A stretch of DNA of 64,000 nucleotides from Chryseobacterium piscicola (GTDB lineage: Bacteria; Bacteroidota; Bacteroidia; Flavobacteriales; Weeksellaceae), in contig NZ_FTOJ01000007.1 in assembly GCF_900156685.1 (NCBI RefSeq), positions 62,001-126,000 of the forward strand, read 5' to 3'. The notes beneath the pieces are model-generated. The model worked only from the letters and a program-made list of their open reading frames with translations, did no database searches and had not been told where the DNA came from. A program made the position numbers and the translations under genes. Positions 1 through 9,452 of the stretch are shown piece by piece. Each line of letters opens with the position of its first letter. Position 1 is the first letter of the stretch.

Positions 1-160
1 AAGCTAAACATTTTTAATGATTTACCTAAAAAATAAAACATTTTTTTGCGGAAATATTACTGATATAGATATTTTACATCTTTAATATTATGAATAATTT
101 TAAATAAAATAAGAATTCGTAGGTGTTTTGAGTTTTTTTATTCGAATAATTTAAAAATAA
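1..160. other. AT-rich intergenic edge of window
   Basis: This is the left edge of the window. It is very AT-rich, and I see no open frame or RNA gene in it. The neighbouring gene to the left lies outside the window. Confidence 0.5.
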
Positions 161-188
161 AAAACCTCAGAAAATTCTGAGGTTTTTT
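161..188 (-). terminator. Rho-independent terminator of the first metalloprotease gene
   Basis: A 12-bp perfect stem (AAAACCTCAGAA / TTCTGAGGTTTT) with a 2-nt loop is flanked by A and T runs. It lies 20 bp beyond the stop codon of the minus-strand protease gene and could also stop transcription from the left. Confidence 0.8.
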
Positions 189-208
189 ATTTTTAAGGTA
201 ATTTAATA

Positions 209-3175
209 TTACTTTTTTATGAACTTCACAGTTTCATTGATGTCTTTATCTTTGATTGTAATTAAGTAAGTTCCTTTCACCAATTCAGAAACTCTTACTT
301 GATTATTATCTATACTTCCATTTTTCACCAACTGACCTACTGCATTGTGGATTTCAAATTTAGCATTTGAAGAAACTTTTGTGATGTTTAGTACATCTGT
401 TGTAGGGTTTGGATAGATTTGGATAGTACTCTTTACTAAAGAAGTTTCGTTTGTGCTTAAAGTAGGAACTAAAACACTGTAATCTTCCACTTCTCCGTAA
501 GAAAATGTTCCACATCCCGCAAACGTAGCACCTAAAGATAGCCCTGCATTTGCATTACCTGCGAAATAGAGAATAACTCTCATTCTAAGCAATGCATTAG
601 TAGCAACCGTAGCAGGCACTGTAAATGTTCCAGTAATTGGTGCCGTTGGCACAGCTGTAGGATAATTTAAGACTCTTTCTGTACTCTCAAAAGTTCCATT
701 ATTATTAAAGTCTATAAACACTACCGCCGTATCCCAATCTGGATCTGCAACTGTAATAGATAATCCATAAGTATTACCTGCTGCCAATGAAGGCTGAAGA
801 GCAGTATTAGTACTGTAGTTTGTATAATTTGAAGGACCTGAAGTATTGGTCATCAAGTTGACTGCATTATAAGACAAGCTTACATTTGAAATATATTCAA
901 ATTGAGCTGTATTGGTTGCAGATATTGTACAAAAAGATACTGCAGATGTTGTAAAGTTAACACTAGCAGAAAATGGACCTTGAGTACCACAAACCGATGC
1001 AACTTGAACTTCGTAATTAGAGCCATCTGAAAGCCCTGTTAATCCTACTGTATTTGTAATTGCAGTAGTTTGTAACCAAGTAGTTTCACTTGTTTTTTTG
1101 TAACGGATAACGTAAGATGTCGCTCCCGATACGGCAGGCCAATTTACAGTTGCTGAAGAATTGGCAACATTTGTAACAGTAACTCCTGTGATTGTAGCAC
1201 CACAAGTTGCTTGTGCAACTACAGACATTTTTTTCAATGCATAGAAAACATTTCCTATAGAAGAAACTCTCAAAGCAACCGTTTGACCGTTTAGAGTTGT
1301 AGGCAATGCAGCAATAGATTCTGTACCATCATTAGCAGTTGATGCTAAAAGTACAGCCCATGTAACACCGTTATCAGTAGAGTAATCAATCTTAACATTT
1401 GGAGAGTTATATGCTCCCGAAGCTGTATTTACTACATCCCAAGTTACTGTATTTGCGGCATTGCTATACAAAAATCCACCTGTGGTCAATTTAAAAGGAC
1501 CATCCGCTCCTACTTCAATAGTCTGTTCTGAAAATTGGGTCTGCTGTTGGGTTGTGGTAGGATTATTATCTCTTACGGTAACAGCAAACTTCATCGATCT
1601 AGCAACCATAGGAACAGATTCCCAACCATTATTAGAGTTATCTAAAACTCCGTTTAGCACAGATGGTAATTTTGGAAAATATCTCGTAGGATTTGTTGTA
1701 GGTGTAAATGACCTGAAAGACGGACCAAATGTTGTTGTACCAAGATTATTCTTATTAATTAGCTGACTGGTTGCAGTAATGTTATTTACCTGCTCCCAAG
1801 TATAAGTCATAGGATCATTTTGAGCATCTGTAGCAGATGCGGTAAGAACGAATGCAGTACCTTTAGGAATAGTATACGTTGGTAAAGCAGCAATAACCGG
1901 TGGATCATTTACCACTGTAGTTTCTACATCACATGTTTTCGTGTTTAGGTTTGTCTGTACTTGTGTGATACTTGCTTTATGAAAGTAAGCATCAGAATTT
2001 GCCTGTACATCAGTATCAGCACCAGTAATTCCAGCATAACCCATAATGGTAGATCCAGACCCAGGCTCCATATTGACACCAGTACCTTCATAACCAGTAG
2101 TGAAAGTATGGTTAGCACCCAACTGATGCCCAAGCTCGTGTGCTACATAATCTATATCAAAAGTATCTCCTTGAGGAATACCATTTGAAGGTGAAGTATA
2201 GCCAGAACCCTTACCTTTAGGAACTGCAGCAGTTGGATTTACACAAACACAACCAATACAACCAGCATTACCGCCACCACCAGAAGCACCAAAAAGATGA
2301 CCTATATCATAGTTAGCGTTACCTACATTAGCTGTTAGGGTATTTTGAAGTTCAGTATTCCATCCACCAGTAGCACCAGTTGAAGCATCTTGATAAGGAT
2401 CTGTAAGTGCATTTGTATAAATTACATTTGGATAATTCTGTAAATTTAAATGAAGTGCAAAATCTTTTTCAAAAACAAAATTCACTCTAGTTAAGGTAGC
2501 ATTTATAGCTGTTAAAGCTCCTGCAACAGTACCGCCATGAAAAGCAGTATACTCTCCTGTAACAGACATCGCCAATCTCATTGTACGGTATTTTTTATCT
2601 GACATCTTAGAGAAGTCTGAAAATTGATTGCTAAAAGAACTTCCGTTTTTTGCCATCTCTTCAATCTGCTTTACAGCACCAATACCTTCATCTGTAGAAC
2701 AAATGAAGCTTTTATCTCCTGTAGCTTTTGATTTTGCATGAACCCTATACGTTGTTTTATCACTAAGCAAAGGCTCAATAAATTCATAGTCGCCAGATCC
2801 TCCAATCATCATAGACTGAAAATCATTAGGAGCAACCGAAAATCTTATAGATTTTGTTGGATCATCAATTCCTACTCCCACATAAGAGCCTAGTTGGTAT
2901 TGATCTGCAAGTTCCTTTACTACTACAGGAAAACTGTAGACAGCAAATCTTTCCATTTTCCCACGTAATGTAGGAAGTATAATTTCTACAGGCTTGGCTC
3001 CCAATCCTGTTTCTTGGGCATTTTTAAGTTGGCTCTTGATTTTTGCAATATCAAGTTTATACTCTAATTGTGACGGATCTGCGAAACTATTTCTCTTCTG
3101 ACTAACAGGAGACCACTGTCCGAATGCAAACCCACCTACCGTACTTAAAAATAAAGCAGTAATAAGTTTTTTCAT
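209..3175 (-). CDS. Secreted reprolysin-like zinc metalloprotease, T9SS sorting domain
   Basis: This 988-residue exported protease begins with a signal peptide of about 19 residues ending in FAFGQ. Around residue 345 it carries the metzincin zinc site HELGHQLGANH, followed by the Met-turn STIMGYAG, as in reprolysin-like (M12B-type) peptidases. A fibronectin type III module (residues about 660-740) and a GEVED-type domain with the motif GEVEDYSV come next. The last 75 or so residues form a T9SS type A sorting domain (YPNPTTDVLNI ... KFIKK), so the product probably crosses the outer membrane and is released or surface-anchored. A TACATTTG promoter element lies at 3218-3225 on the minus strand. 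It heads a run of three exported metalloproteases. Confidence 0.9.
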   Translation of the reverse strand: MKKLITALFLSTVGGFAFGQWSPVSQKRNSFADPSQLEYKLDIAKIKSQLKNAQETGLGAKPVEIILPTLRGKMERFAVYSFPVVVKELADQYQLGSYVGVGIDDPTKSIRFSVAPNDFQSMMIGGSGDYEFIEPLLSDKTTYRVHAKSKATGDKSFICSTDEGIGAVKQIEEMAKNGSSFSNQFSDFSKMSDKKYRTMRLAMSVTGEYTAFHGGTVAGALTAINATLTRVNFVFEKDFALHLNLQNYPNVIYTNALTDPYQDASTGATGGWNTELQNTLTANVGNANYDIGHLFGASGGGGNAGCIGCVCVNPTAAVPKGKGSGYTSPSNGIPQGDTFDIDYVAHELGHQLGANHTFTTGYEGTGVNMEPGSGSTIMGYAGITGADTDVQANSDAYFHKASITQVQTNLNTKTCDVETTVVNDPPVIAALPTYTIPKGTAFVLTASATDAQNDPMTYTWEQVNNITATSQLINKNNLGTTTFGPSFRSFTPTTNPTRYFPKLPSVLNGVLDNSNNGWESVPMVARSMKFAVTVRDNNPTTTQQQTQFSEQTIEVGADGPFKLTTGGFLYSNAANTVTWDVVNTASGAYNSPNVKIDYSTDNGVTWAVLLASTANDGTESIAALPTTLNGQTVALRVSSIGNVFYALKKMSVVAQATCGATITGVTVTNVANSSATVNWPAVSGATSYVIRYKKTSETTWLQTTAITNTVGLTGLSDGSNYEVQVASVCGTQGPFSASVNFTTSAVSFCTISATNTAQFEYISNVSLSYNAVNLMTNTSGPSNYTNYSTNTALQPSLAAGNTYGLSITVADPDWDTAVVFIDFNNNGTFESTERVLNYPTAVPTAPITGTFTVPATVATNALLRMRVILYFAGNANAGLSLGATFAGCGTFSYGEVEDYSVLVPTLSTNETSLVKSTIQIYPNPTTDVLNITKVSSNAKFEIHNAVGQLVKNGSIDNNQVRVSELVKGTYLITIKDKDINETVKFIKK

Positions 3176-3301
3176 AAAAAAGAACTATTTTTGAATTATT
3201 TGTTAATTTTTAACATCCAAATGTAAGCAATATCTTACAATTCGTTTACATTATTTAAATAATTAACATAAACTAATACTATAATCAAGATAAATAAAAA
3301 T

Positions 3302-3328
3302 AAAACCTCCTGAAATCAAGAGGTTTTT
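3302..3328 (-). terminator. Terminator of the second metalloprotease gene
   Basis: An 8-bp stem, AAAACCTC / GAGGTTTT, lies just beyond the stop of the minus-strand gene at 3355 and resembles the terminators of its two neighbours. Confidence 0.7.
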
Positions 3329-3354
3329 GGATTAAAAAAAAAAAATATTTTACA

Positions 3355-5397
3355 TTATTTTTTGATAAACTTAAAGGTTTCTATAAGATTTTTATCTTTT
3401 ATTGTGATGATATAATTACCTTTTATCAATTCTGAAATCGTTATTTGATTATTTTTAATCTTTCCGTTTTTCACTAATTGACCAACAGCATTGTGTATAT
3501 CATATTGAGCATTGTCTGATATTTTTGTTACATTCAAAACATCTGTAGCAGGGTTCGGGTAAATACTAAATGTTTCTTTTTTCACATCAGATACCGCTAA
3601 AACCTGGTTTGTAAAAGATTTTGTAGCGTAGCTACCAATGGCATCACTTCCTGTGTATATCACTTGTCCCGAACTTGTCTGCAGGCTTACATAAGCACCA
3701 GCAGTTCCATCAAGACCATCTCCAAATGCATCAGAAATTGCAAAAATGTAGCATCCTAACGGCAAAGTCCATGTTTGTGTAATTAATACTGGCAGTACTG
3801 GAGTTGTAGAATCTGCATAAGGACCTCCACTATATAATACTTGTCCGGCAGCATTTTTTAGCGTCCACTTTGTTTCAGATCCATAAAAATCTCTTTGAAG
3901 ATTAAATGCAACCGTAGTCGTATTAAAATATTCTGGATTTGTTGGTTTTATATAATTTCCAGTAGAAACATTATTTGAAGCTCTTTGATCTGCTCCACCG
4001 TTTACAGAAGTCACTGTAGTAGTAACTGAAGAGGTTGGAATTGTAGGATCTACAGGTATACTTATTAAACTAAATTTATCTTGTGCTAAATTACCTGTCC
4101 ATGAATAAGATTGAGGTGTACCTCCACCAAAAGAATAAGAAATAACAGCAGAAGTAAGATTAGCAGTTCCTCTATTATATAAATTGAGACGCAAAACACC
4201 ACCACCACATACACCAGCTAAACAACCTCCATCAATTTTTACTTCGGCATCGTTTGCAAACAAAGCAATTGCAACATCTTTAGTAGAGGTTTTAAGTGTA
4301 TTTCTTCTTAGTGAATTATTCATTACTGCTGTAATTCTTGCTGCCTGATTGATTGTGAAGATATTCATACAAGTATCTGTAGTATAATCCATATAATTCT
4401 CAATCATGTCATTACCAGGATTTGAGGGGCAAGAATCAATCGTTACACAATTGTAATTAGCACCTGCAGCAGCGGGCGTATCCAAACAATAATCATTGTT
4501 ACTATCTGTAGCATTTACAACACAAGATGTTGTATCTCCCCAAATATGTCTCAAACCTAAAAAATGACCTACTTCGTGCGTCATAGTTCTGCCTTTATCA
4601 TAAGGTGCAGATAGCATAAAAGTACCATCATTATAAGTACTACTACCAAATGTCGCAAAATTGGCAACTACCCCATCGGTATTTGCTAAACCTCCATTGG
4701 GATTAAGACCACCAAGACCTGAATTTGAAGGAAATTGTGCATAACCTAAAAGCCCAGAGTCTGAAAAATTAACACTCCACATATTCATATATAGTGTTGG
4801 ATCCCAAATTGTAGTAGGTTTTACGTAATCATCAATATCATCCTGATTCCAGCTATCTTGACATAGATTTACTCTGTTTATACCATTAGTAGGATTTCCA
4901 TTAGGATCAACTTTTGCCAAAGCAAACTGAATTTGAGTATCTGCTCCTACAGCATTACTGTTGAAACCTGGTGTTCCCATCATTCTACGGAAATCATTAT
5001 TCATCACAGTAATTTGTGAAATAACTTGGTTATCAGTGATATTCGGTGCTGCTCCTACATTTTGACCACTGTGGATAACATGTACAACTACGGGAATAGT
5101 AATGATATTACCGTTTTGAGATTTATTGGCTTTTGCTTGCTCTACCAATGGTGCCAACCAAGTTTCAAACTCTTGGGTAGACATTCTTTTGGGATATTTT
5201 GCTTGCAAGTATTGCTCGTACTCATCTGTTGAACATCTTTCAAAACCATGTGAATGAGATCTTTCTTCAGCGGTTTTGGTAGGAAAACTTCCACTTTTAT
5301 TTATCAATTTTCCGGTATTCTGAGCATTAAGCACTCCTCCAAAAATCATTGATAATAAAAATAGAAATTTAAAAGTAGTAAATTTTTGCATTTCCAA
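3355..5397 (-). CDS. M43-family zinc metalloprotease with T9SS sorting domain
   Basis: This is a 680-residue exported protease of the pappalysin/cytophagalysin (M43) type. The signal peptide ends near NAQN. The zinc site HEVGHFLGLRH at about residues 273-283, then IWGD, and the Met-turn YMDYTTDTCMN mark the catalytic domain. A propeptide-like region (ERCSTDEYEQYL) precedes it. The C-terminus is a T9SS type A domain (YPNPATDVLNV ... KFIKK). It is a close paralogue of the next gene over most of its length. A TATATTTG promoter element lies at 5415-5422 on the minus strand. Transcription looks independent because each gene of the trio has its own terminator. Confidence 0.9.
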   Translation of the reverse strand: MEMQKFTTFKFLFLLSMIFGGVLNAQNTGKLINKSGSFPTKTAEERSHSHGFERCSTDEYEQYLQAKYPKRMSTQEFETWLAPLVEQAKANKSQNGNIITIPVVVHVIHSGQNVGAAPNITDNQVISQITVMNNDFRRMMGTPGFNSNAVGADTQIQFALAKVDPNGNPTNGINRVNLCQDSWNQDDIDDYVKPTTIWDPTLYMNMWSVNFSDSGLLGYAQFPSNSGLGGLNPNGGLANTDGVVANFATFGSSTYNDGTFMLSAPYDKGRTMTHEVGHFLGLRHIWGDTTSCVVNATDSNNDYCLDTPAAAGANYNCVTIDSCPSNPGNDMIENYMDYTTDTCMNIFTINQAARITAVMNNSLRRNTLKTSTKDVAIALFANDAEVKIDGGCLAGVCGGGVLRLNLYNRGTANLTSAVISYSFGGGTPQSYSWTGNLAQDKFSLISIPVDPTIPTSSVTTTVTSVNGGADQRASNNVSTGNYIKPTNPEYFNTTTVAFNLQRDFYGSETKWTLKNAAGQVLYSGGPYADSTTPVLPVLITQTWTLPLGCYIFAISDAFGDGLDGTAGAYVSLQTSSGQVIYTGSDAIGSYATKSFTNQVLAVSDVKKETFSIYPNPATDVLNVTKISDNAQYDIHNAVGQLVKNGKIKNNQITISELIKGNYIITIKDKNLIETFKFIKK

Positions 5398-5468
5398 TTT
5401 TTTTTTTTGAAATGCAAATATATTTCTTTTAAAATTAATAAAATTGTTGGTAAATAAATAAGCTTCTA

Positions 5469-5620
5469 AGAGTCCGTTTAAATTTCATCAAAATTAATTT
5501 CCCCAACCCTAAAGGGAGTTAATTTTGATGAAATTTTCAAGGCATTTTTCCACCCTTTAGGGTTGGGGAAAAGAAAAATGCCTTGAAAATTTGTTTTTTA
5601 ATCATTTTTAAACAGACTCT
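5469..5620. repeat. MITE-like element of two perfect hairpins with complementary loops
   Basis: Terminal inverted repeats of 14 bp (AGAGTCCGTTTAAA at 5469-5482; TTTAAACAGACTCT at 5607-5620, one mismatch) bound the element. Inside are two successive perfect stems: 18 bp (5480-5497 with 5519-5536) and 19 bp (5531-5549 with 5574-5592). The loop of the first (5498-5516, containing CCCCAACCCTAAAGGG) is the exact reverse complement over 19 nt of the loop of the second (5553-5571). There is no coding capacity and no clear target-site duplication. It fills most of the gap between two protease genes. I infer a non-autonomous mobile element or a structured RNA. Confidence 0.8.
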
Positions 5621-5673
5621 AAATATATTTTTAATTTAAAATTATATGAATACTACACCGAATTATCTATAAA

Positions 5674-5700
5674 AAAAACCTCCAGAATTGGAGGTCTTTT
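5674..5700 (-). terminator. Terminator of the third metalloprotease gene
   Basis: The stem ACCTCC / GGAGGT, flanked by A and T runs, lies about 20 bp after the stop codon of the minus-strand gene at 5721. Confidence 0.75.
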
Positions 5701-5720
5701 TTATAAATTTGAAATAACTG

Positions 5721-7724
5721 TTATTTTTTAATAAATTTAAGAGTTTCTTTCAAATCTTTATCTATTATGGTAATCACATAAATTCCTTTTACAAATTCTG
5801 CCACTCTTATCTGCTCATTTTCTACATTTCCTTTTTTTACAAGTTGCCCCACAGCATTGTGAATTTCATATTTTGCATTATCAGACAAATTGGTAACATT
5901 CAAAACATCTGTTGCAGGATTTGGATAGATGCCAAAAGTTCTTTTAACTGCTTCAGCAGTGCCTAGAGTCTGTATTTTAAAATATTTGGTTTGGCTAGAT
6001 GCAAAATGTGATCCTGTAACCAAAGTAGATCCTGTGGTAGACTTAATATTGTAGTAACCACCGTAAGGATAAAAACCATCACCATAAGAGTCTGAAATAA
6101 CAAAAGTATAACATTCGTTTGCGTTCAAAGTCCAGTTTTGGGTAATTAATGGTGGATTTACAGCATCTGTGTAAGGTCCTCCACTGTAGACTGTAATGCC
6201 AGCACTATTTTTAAGTTCCCAAGAGGTTTCACTACCATATTGATCTCTTTGAAGGTTGAATACTACACTTTCATTTAATCTTGTAGGAGCTCCCATGTAG
6301 TCTACAAATATATTACTGTTGGATGCTCTTTGGTCTGCAACACCGTTTACGGTATTTACAGCAATATTCATATAGCCACCCAAAGCATTAGTTGGCATAG
6401 GCAAAGTTACAATAGCGTATTTATCCTGAGCAAGACTACCTGTCCAGTTAAAAGTTTGCGACAAATTGTTTACTGTGTAAGTAATAACCGCTGAGGTCAT
6501 CGTTGTATTCCCTCTGTTATAAAGCGAAACTTTTACATTTTGAGCAGTCGCTGTAGTGCAGCTTAACGTTGTACAATCTCTTTCTAGTTTTACTTCTGCA
6601 TCATTTGGAAATAATGGGATTGCAATATCTTTAGTAGAAGTTTTCAATTCCACTCTTCTAGGAGAATTGTTCATCACTGCCGTAATTCTATCTTTTTGAT
6701 TAATTGTATAAATATTCATACAAGTATCATTTGTGTAATCCATATAGTTTTGCACCATTTCAAAAACTGAAGGAACGGTACAGCTTGCAATATTAGGATT
6801 ACAAGTATAATTTGATGTGTGAGCAGTAGGAGTATCTGCACAGAAATCATCACCACAAGTTGCATCTCCCCAAATATGTCTAAGACCCATAAAGTGACCT
6901 ACCTCATGCGTCATTGTTCTGCCTTTATCATAAGGTGCTCCCAAAATAAATGATCCGTTATTATAATCACTACTTCCAAAAGTGGAATAGTTTGCCACAA
7001 CTCCATCTGTATACGCTTCTCCTCCTACAGCATTAAGCCCTGCTAAACCTGAACCAGATGGAAACTGTGCATATCCCAACAAACCTGAAGAAGAGAACTG
7101 CACGCTCCACATGTTCATATACAATGTTGGATCCCAGATTGTTTCGGGTTTTACAAATGAATTTATTTGTGTCTGCGACCAACTTGCCTGGCAAAGATTT
7201 ACTCTATTGATACCATTGGTAGGATTACCGTTTGGATCTACTTTTGCGAGAGCAAACTGAATCTGAGTATCAGCTCCTATCGCATTACTGTTGAAACCGG
7301 GAGTTCCGGCAATTCTTCGGAAATCATTATTCATTACCGTAATTTGCGATTGTACCTGCTCATCAACAATATTAGGAGCGGCACCATACGCTTGACCAGC
7401 ATGGATTACATGCACCACTACGGGAATGGTCACGATATTCCCATTCTGAGATTTATTACTGTTATTTCTTTCTTTTTCAACCAAAGGTGCAAGCCACGCC
7501 TCAAATTGATCTGCCGTCATTCTACCAGGAAAATGCTTTTGCAAAAATGCTTCATATTCTGTAGATGAACATCTTTCTATCCCTCCTGCTTTTGCTAATT
7601 CTTCTGCTGATGGATGAGAAAACCCAGCATTTCTATCCCCCTTTACAGACTGGCCGAAAACCAATCCACCGCTGTAAAAAGCAAATAACACTGCTGTTTT
7701 TAAAATTGTAGATTTTATATTCAT
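5721..7724 (-). CDS. M43-family zinc metalloprotease with T9SS sorting domain (paralogue)
   Basis: This 667-residue exported protease is paralogous to the gene at 3355. It has a signal peptide ending near VFGQS, a propeptide segment (ERCSSTEYEAFL), the zinc site HEVGHFMGLRH at about residue 271, the Met-turn YMDYTNDTCMN, and a C-terminal T9SS type A domain (YPNPATDVLNV ... KFIKK). The two paralogues share long identical stretches around the catalytic domain and differ mainly in the linker after it. This suggests a tandem duplication followed by divergence. A TATATTTG element at 7743-7750 on the minus strand is the likely promoter core. Substrate unknown. Confidence 0.9.
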   Translation of the reverse strand: MNIKSTILKTAVLFAFYSGGLVFGQSVKGDRNAGFSHPSAEELAKAGGIERCSSTEYEAFLQKHFPGRMTADQFEAWLAPLVEKERNNSNKSQNGNIVTIPVVVHVIHAGQAYGAAPNIVDEQVQSQITVMNNDFRRIAGTPGFNSNAIGADTQIQFALAKVDPNGNPTNGINRVNLCQASWSQTQINSFVKPETIWDPTLYMNMWSVQFSSSGLLGYAQFPSGSGLAGLNAVGGEAYTDGVVANYSTFGSSDYNNGSFILGAPYDKGRTMTHEVGHFMGLRHIWGDATCGDDFCADTPTAHTSNYTCNPNIASCTVPSVFEMVQNYMDYTNDTCMNIYTINQKDRITAVMNNSPRRVELKTSTKDIAIPLFPNDAEVKLERDCTTLSCTTATAQNVKVSLYNRGNTTMTSAVITYTVNNLSQTFNWTGSLAQDKYAIVTLPMPTNALGGYMNIAVNTVNGVADQRASNSNIFVDYMGAPTRLNESVVFNLQRDQYGSETSWELKNSAGITVYSGGPYTDAVNPPLITQNWTLNANECYTFVISDSYGDGFYPYGGYYNIKSTTGSTLVTGSHFASSQTKYFKIQTLGTAEAVKRTFGIYPNPATDVLNVTNLSDNAKYEIHNAVGQLVKKGNVENEQIRVAEFVKGIYVITIIDKDLKETLKFIKK

Positions 7725-7846
7725 ATAGATTCTATTTTACTACAAATATAATTCAAAATTAGAATTTGCATAAATATTTAGTCTAAAAATTTATTTAAAA
7801 TAAATATTTGGCATCAAAATTACTGTATTTTTACAAAAAATTTAAA

Positions 7847-8317
7847 ATGAAACTACACATTAGCCTCGCCATAATTTTACTTACATTAATCAACTGTAAT
7901 ACAGCAAAAACCAGCGAAATGAGTATGAATAAAGATAAAACAGAGGCAGGAAAACTCTCCGTTCAAAGAATTTCCTTATCTGAAAGAACCAGAGGTACCA
8001 ATAGATTATTCACCATCACTTCAGATAATGTGGAAACCAATATGAATGGAACTATAACAAGCAAAAGCCTTTCTTCCGGCAGTTGGAAAATGATTTCAGA
8101 CAAAATTGCGCAGTTAAATCTTAATGAATTACAATCCTACCAATCACCTACAACCAAAAGATACAGCGATGCTGCTTTAGCTTCACAAATAACGATTGAA
8201 AAAGACGGTAAAACCTACGGCTCATCAGATTTTGATTCTGGAAATCCTCCCGAAGAACTGAAAGACCTGTACCTAAGTATTCAAAATACAGTTGGAATAA
8301 AGAAGGGTGGAAATTAA
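7847..8317 (+). CDS. Small lipoprotein of unknown function
   Basis: The start at 7847 gives a 156-residue product with a lipoprotein signal (hydrophobic stretch then LINC), so it is probably lipidated on the cysteine at about residue 18. An upstream in-frame ATG at 7808 would bury this signal and was not chosen. The mature part has a conserved-looking C-terminal half (ITIEKDGKTYGSSDFDSGNPP), typical of small periplasmic lipoproteins in Flavobacteriia. I do not recognise a named family. It lies alone on the plus strand between minus-strand genes and shares a bidirectional terminator with the next gene. Confidence 0.7.
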   Translation: MKLHISLAIILLTLINCNTAKTSEMSMNKDKTEAGKLSVQRISLSERTRGTNRLFTITSDNVETNMNGTITSKSLSSGSWKMISDKIAQLNLNELQSYQSPTTKRYSDAALASQITIEKDGKTYGSSDFDSGNPPEELKDLYLSIQNTVGIKKGGN

Positions 8318-8331
8318 CTTCCACCCTTTTT
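8303..8331. terminator. Bidirectional terminator between convergent genes
   Basis: The perfect 10-bp stem AAGGGTGGAA / TTCCACCCTT contains the stop codon of the plus-strand lipoprotein gene in its loop and ends in a T run. It can also serve the minus-strand gene that ends at 8338. Confidence 0.8.
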
Positions 8332-8337
8332 ATTGTT

Positions 8338-9009
8338 TTAAAATTTATATGCCAGAGACCAAGAAAATCCCATATTAAATTTACTAGAACTTCTCCCAAA
8401 ACCAGGAACAATCATGGGTTGTACTTCGTCTTGTTTTGAGGTTGAAATCAAATAATGTGGCTGCATACTGACATCAATGAAAAAATTGGATTCAAAAAGT
8501 TGTACTCTTCCTCCTATAATACCCTCTATCCAAAAAGAAGATTGTGAAGATGAGGGCATAGAAACACTAGACGAGCTTCCACCAAAACCTCTCACAGGAA
8601 TTGCCTTATACTCTTGATTATAAAAAGATCCAGCAACTTTTCCTCCTGCATAGAAACCATTCAATTCATTCTCTTTATCTGTTGCCAACATATAAAAGGC
8701 GCCAATTTTAGCAAATGGCCCGTTTACGGTGGCATCATATCCATTTTTCAGGTATCTATTTTTTTCAAAACCGGCATCTATGATGGCATGGGTATTTCCT
8801 TTAACTTTTGACGAAATAAAACCTTGAAAAAGCTGACGGTCTGAAAAAAAAGCAACAGTACCATTCAAGACGTCTACACCCACCATAAAGTTGGGTTTGT
8901 AAATCCATTTTTCTTTTTTATTATCTTCCTTTTTATCTTTTATATCTTGTGCAGAGAGCTGCAATACAATAACACTAAAGAGTAAGGAAAAGATTAGTTT
9001 TGTCTTCAT
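8338..9009 (-). CDS. DUF6048-like outer-membrane protein
   Basis: This 223-residue protein has an N-terminal signal peptide (ending LSAQD), a lysine-rich linker and then alternating amphipathic stretches ending in an aromatic residue (SWSLAYKF). That pattern is typical of a small outer-membrane beta-barrel. Its position directly after a DUF6452 lipoprotein, beside rlmD, matches the DUF6048-DUF6452 pair I recall from Flavobacteriia. The start overlaps the end of the upstream gene by 35 bp, so the two are probably co-transcribed and translationally coupled. Function unknown. Barrel topology is inferred from composition only. Confidence 0.7.
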   Translation of the reverse strand: MKTKLIFSLLFSVIVLQLSAQDIKDKKEDNKKEKWIYKPNFMVGVDVLNGTVAFFSDRQLFQGFISSKVKGNTHAIIDAGFEKNRYLKNGYDATVNGPFAKIGAFYMLATDKENELNGFYAGGKVAGSFYNQEYKAIPVRGFGGSSSSVSMPSSSQSSFWIEGIIGGRVQLFESNFFIDVSMQPHYLISTSKQDEVQPMIVPGFGRSSSKFNMGFSWSLAYKF

Positions 9010-9451
9010 TTTCGATAAAGTTTTGCCCGTTTGCTACTGCCGTTACCAAACCAGGTATTGTCAATTGGGAATTTACATTTTGATACGTTTTTTTTATCCC
9101 ACATCCTGGCGACACATAAGATGATGTGGTAGAATAATTCACCCTTACTTTAGATTCTATTTCCTTTTTTCTTGTTTTAAAATAGATATCTGTATATGGC
9201 GAATCATCAACCCTCAAGGGAATCAAAAGTGAATCTGCATTGGCTGTTTTACCAAAATCTACAATTCGGTTACCGTAATCTACTCTTAAATATATAGAAT
9301 CAACCTTTTTAAGCTGATTTCCTATATTTCTAAATTTCACTTTCATCCTTGGAGTTCCCTCGCCGCTTTCGCAGATGTCATCATCTCCGCCGCAACTTAC
9401 AACTATTCCGAGGCAAGAAAACAAAAATATACATTTAAAAACCTTCTTCAT
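8975..9451 (-). CDS. DUF6452 family lipoprotein
   Basis: The product has 158 residues with a lipoprotein signal (LGIVVSCGGDDD), so it is predicted to be lipid-anchored. The mature domain starts CESGEGTPRMKVKFRN, a hallmark of DUF6452 proteins as I recall them. It sits in a tight minus-strand run: it starts 1 bp after the stop of the DUF5117 protease and overlaps the DUF6048-like gene by 35 bp. This implies one operon with the upstream protease and possibly rlmD. The biochemical role is unknown. Confidence 0.75.
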   Translation of the reverse strand: MKKVFKCIFLFSCLGIVVSCGGDDDICESGEGTPRMKVKFRNIGNQLKKVDSIYLRVDYGNRIVDFGKTANADSLLIPLRVDDSPYTDIYFKTRKKEIESKVRVNYSTTSSYVSPGCGIKKTYQNVNSQLTIPGLVTAVANGQNFIENEDKTNLFLTL

Positions 9452-9452
9452 T

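Noticed and set aside
1461..1766. Open frame of 101 codons opposite the first metalloprotease
   Set aside because: It lies wholly inside a well-supported gene on the other strand, has no recognisable domain or signal, and is explained by the codon pattern of the real gene.
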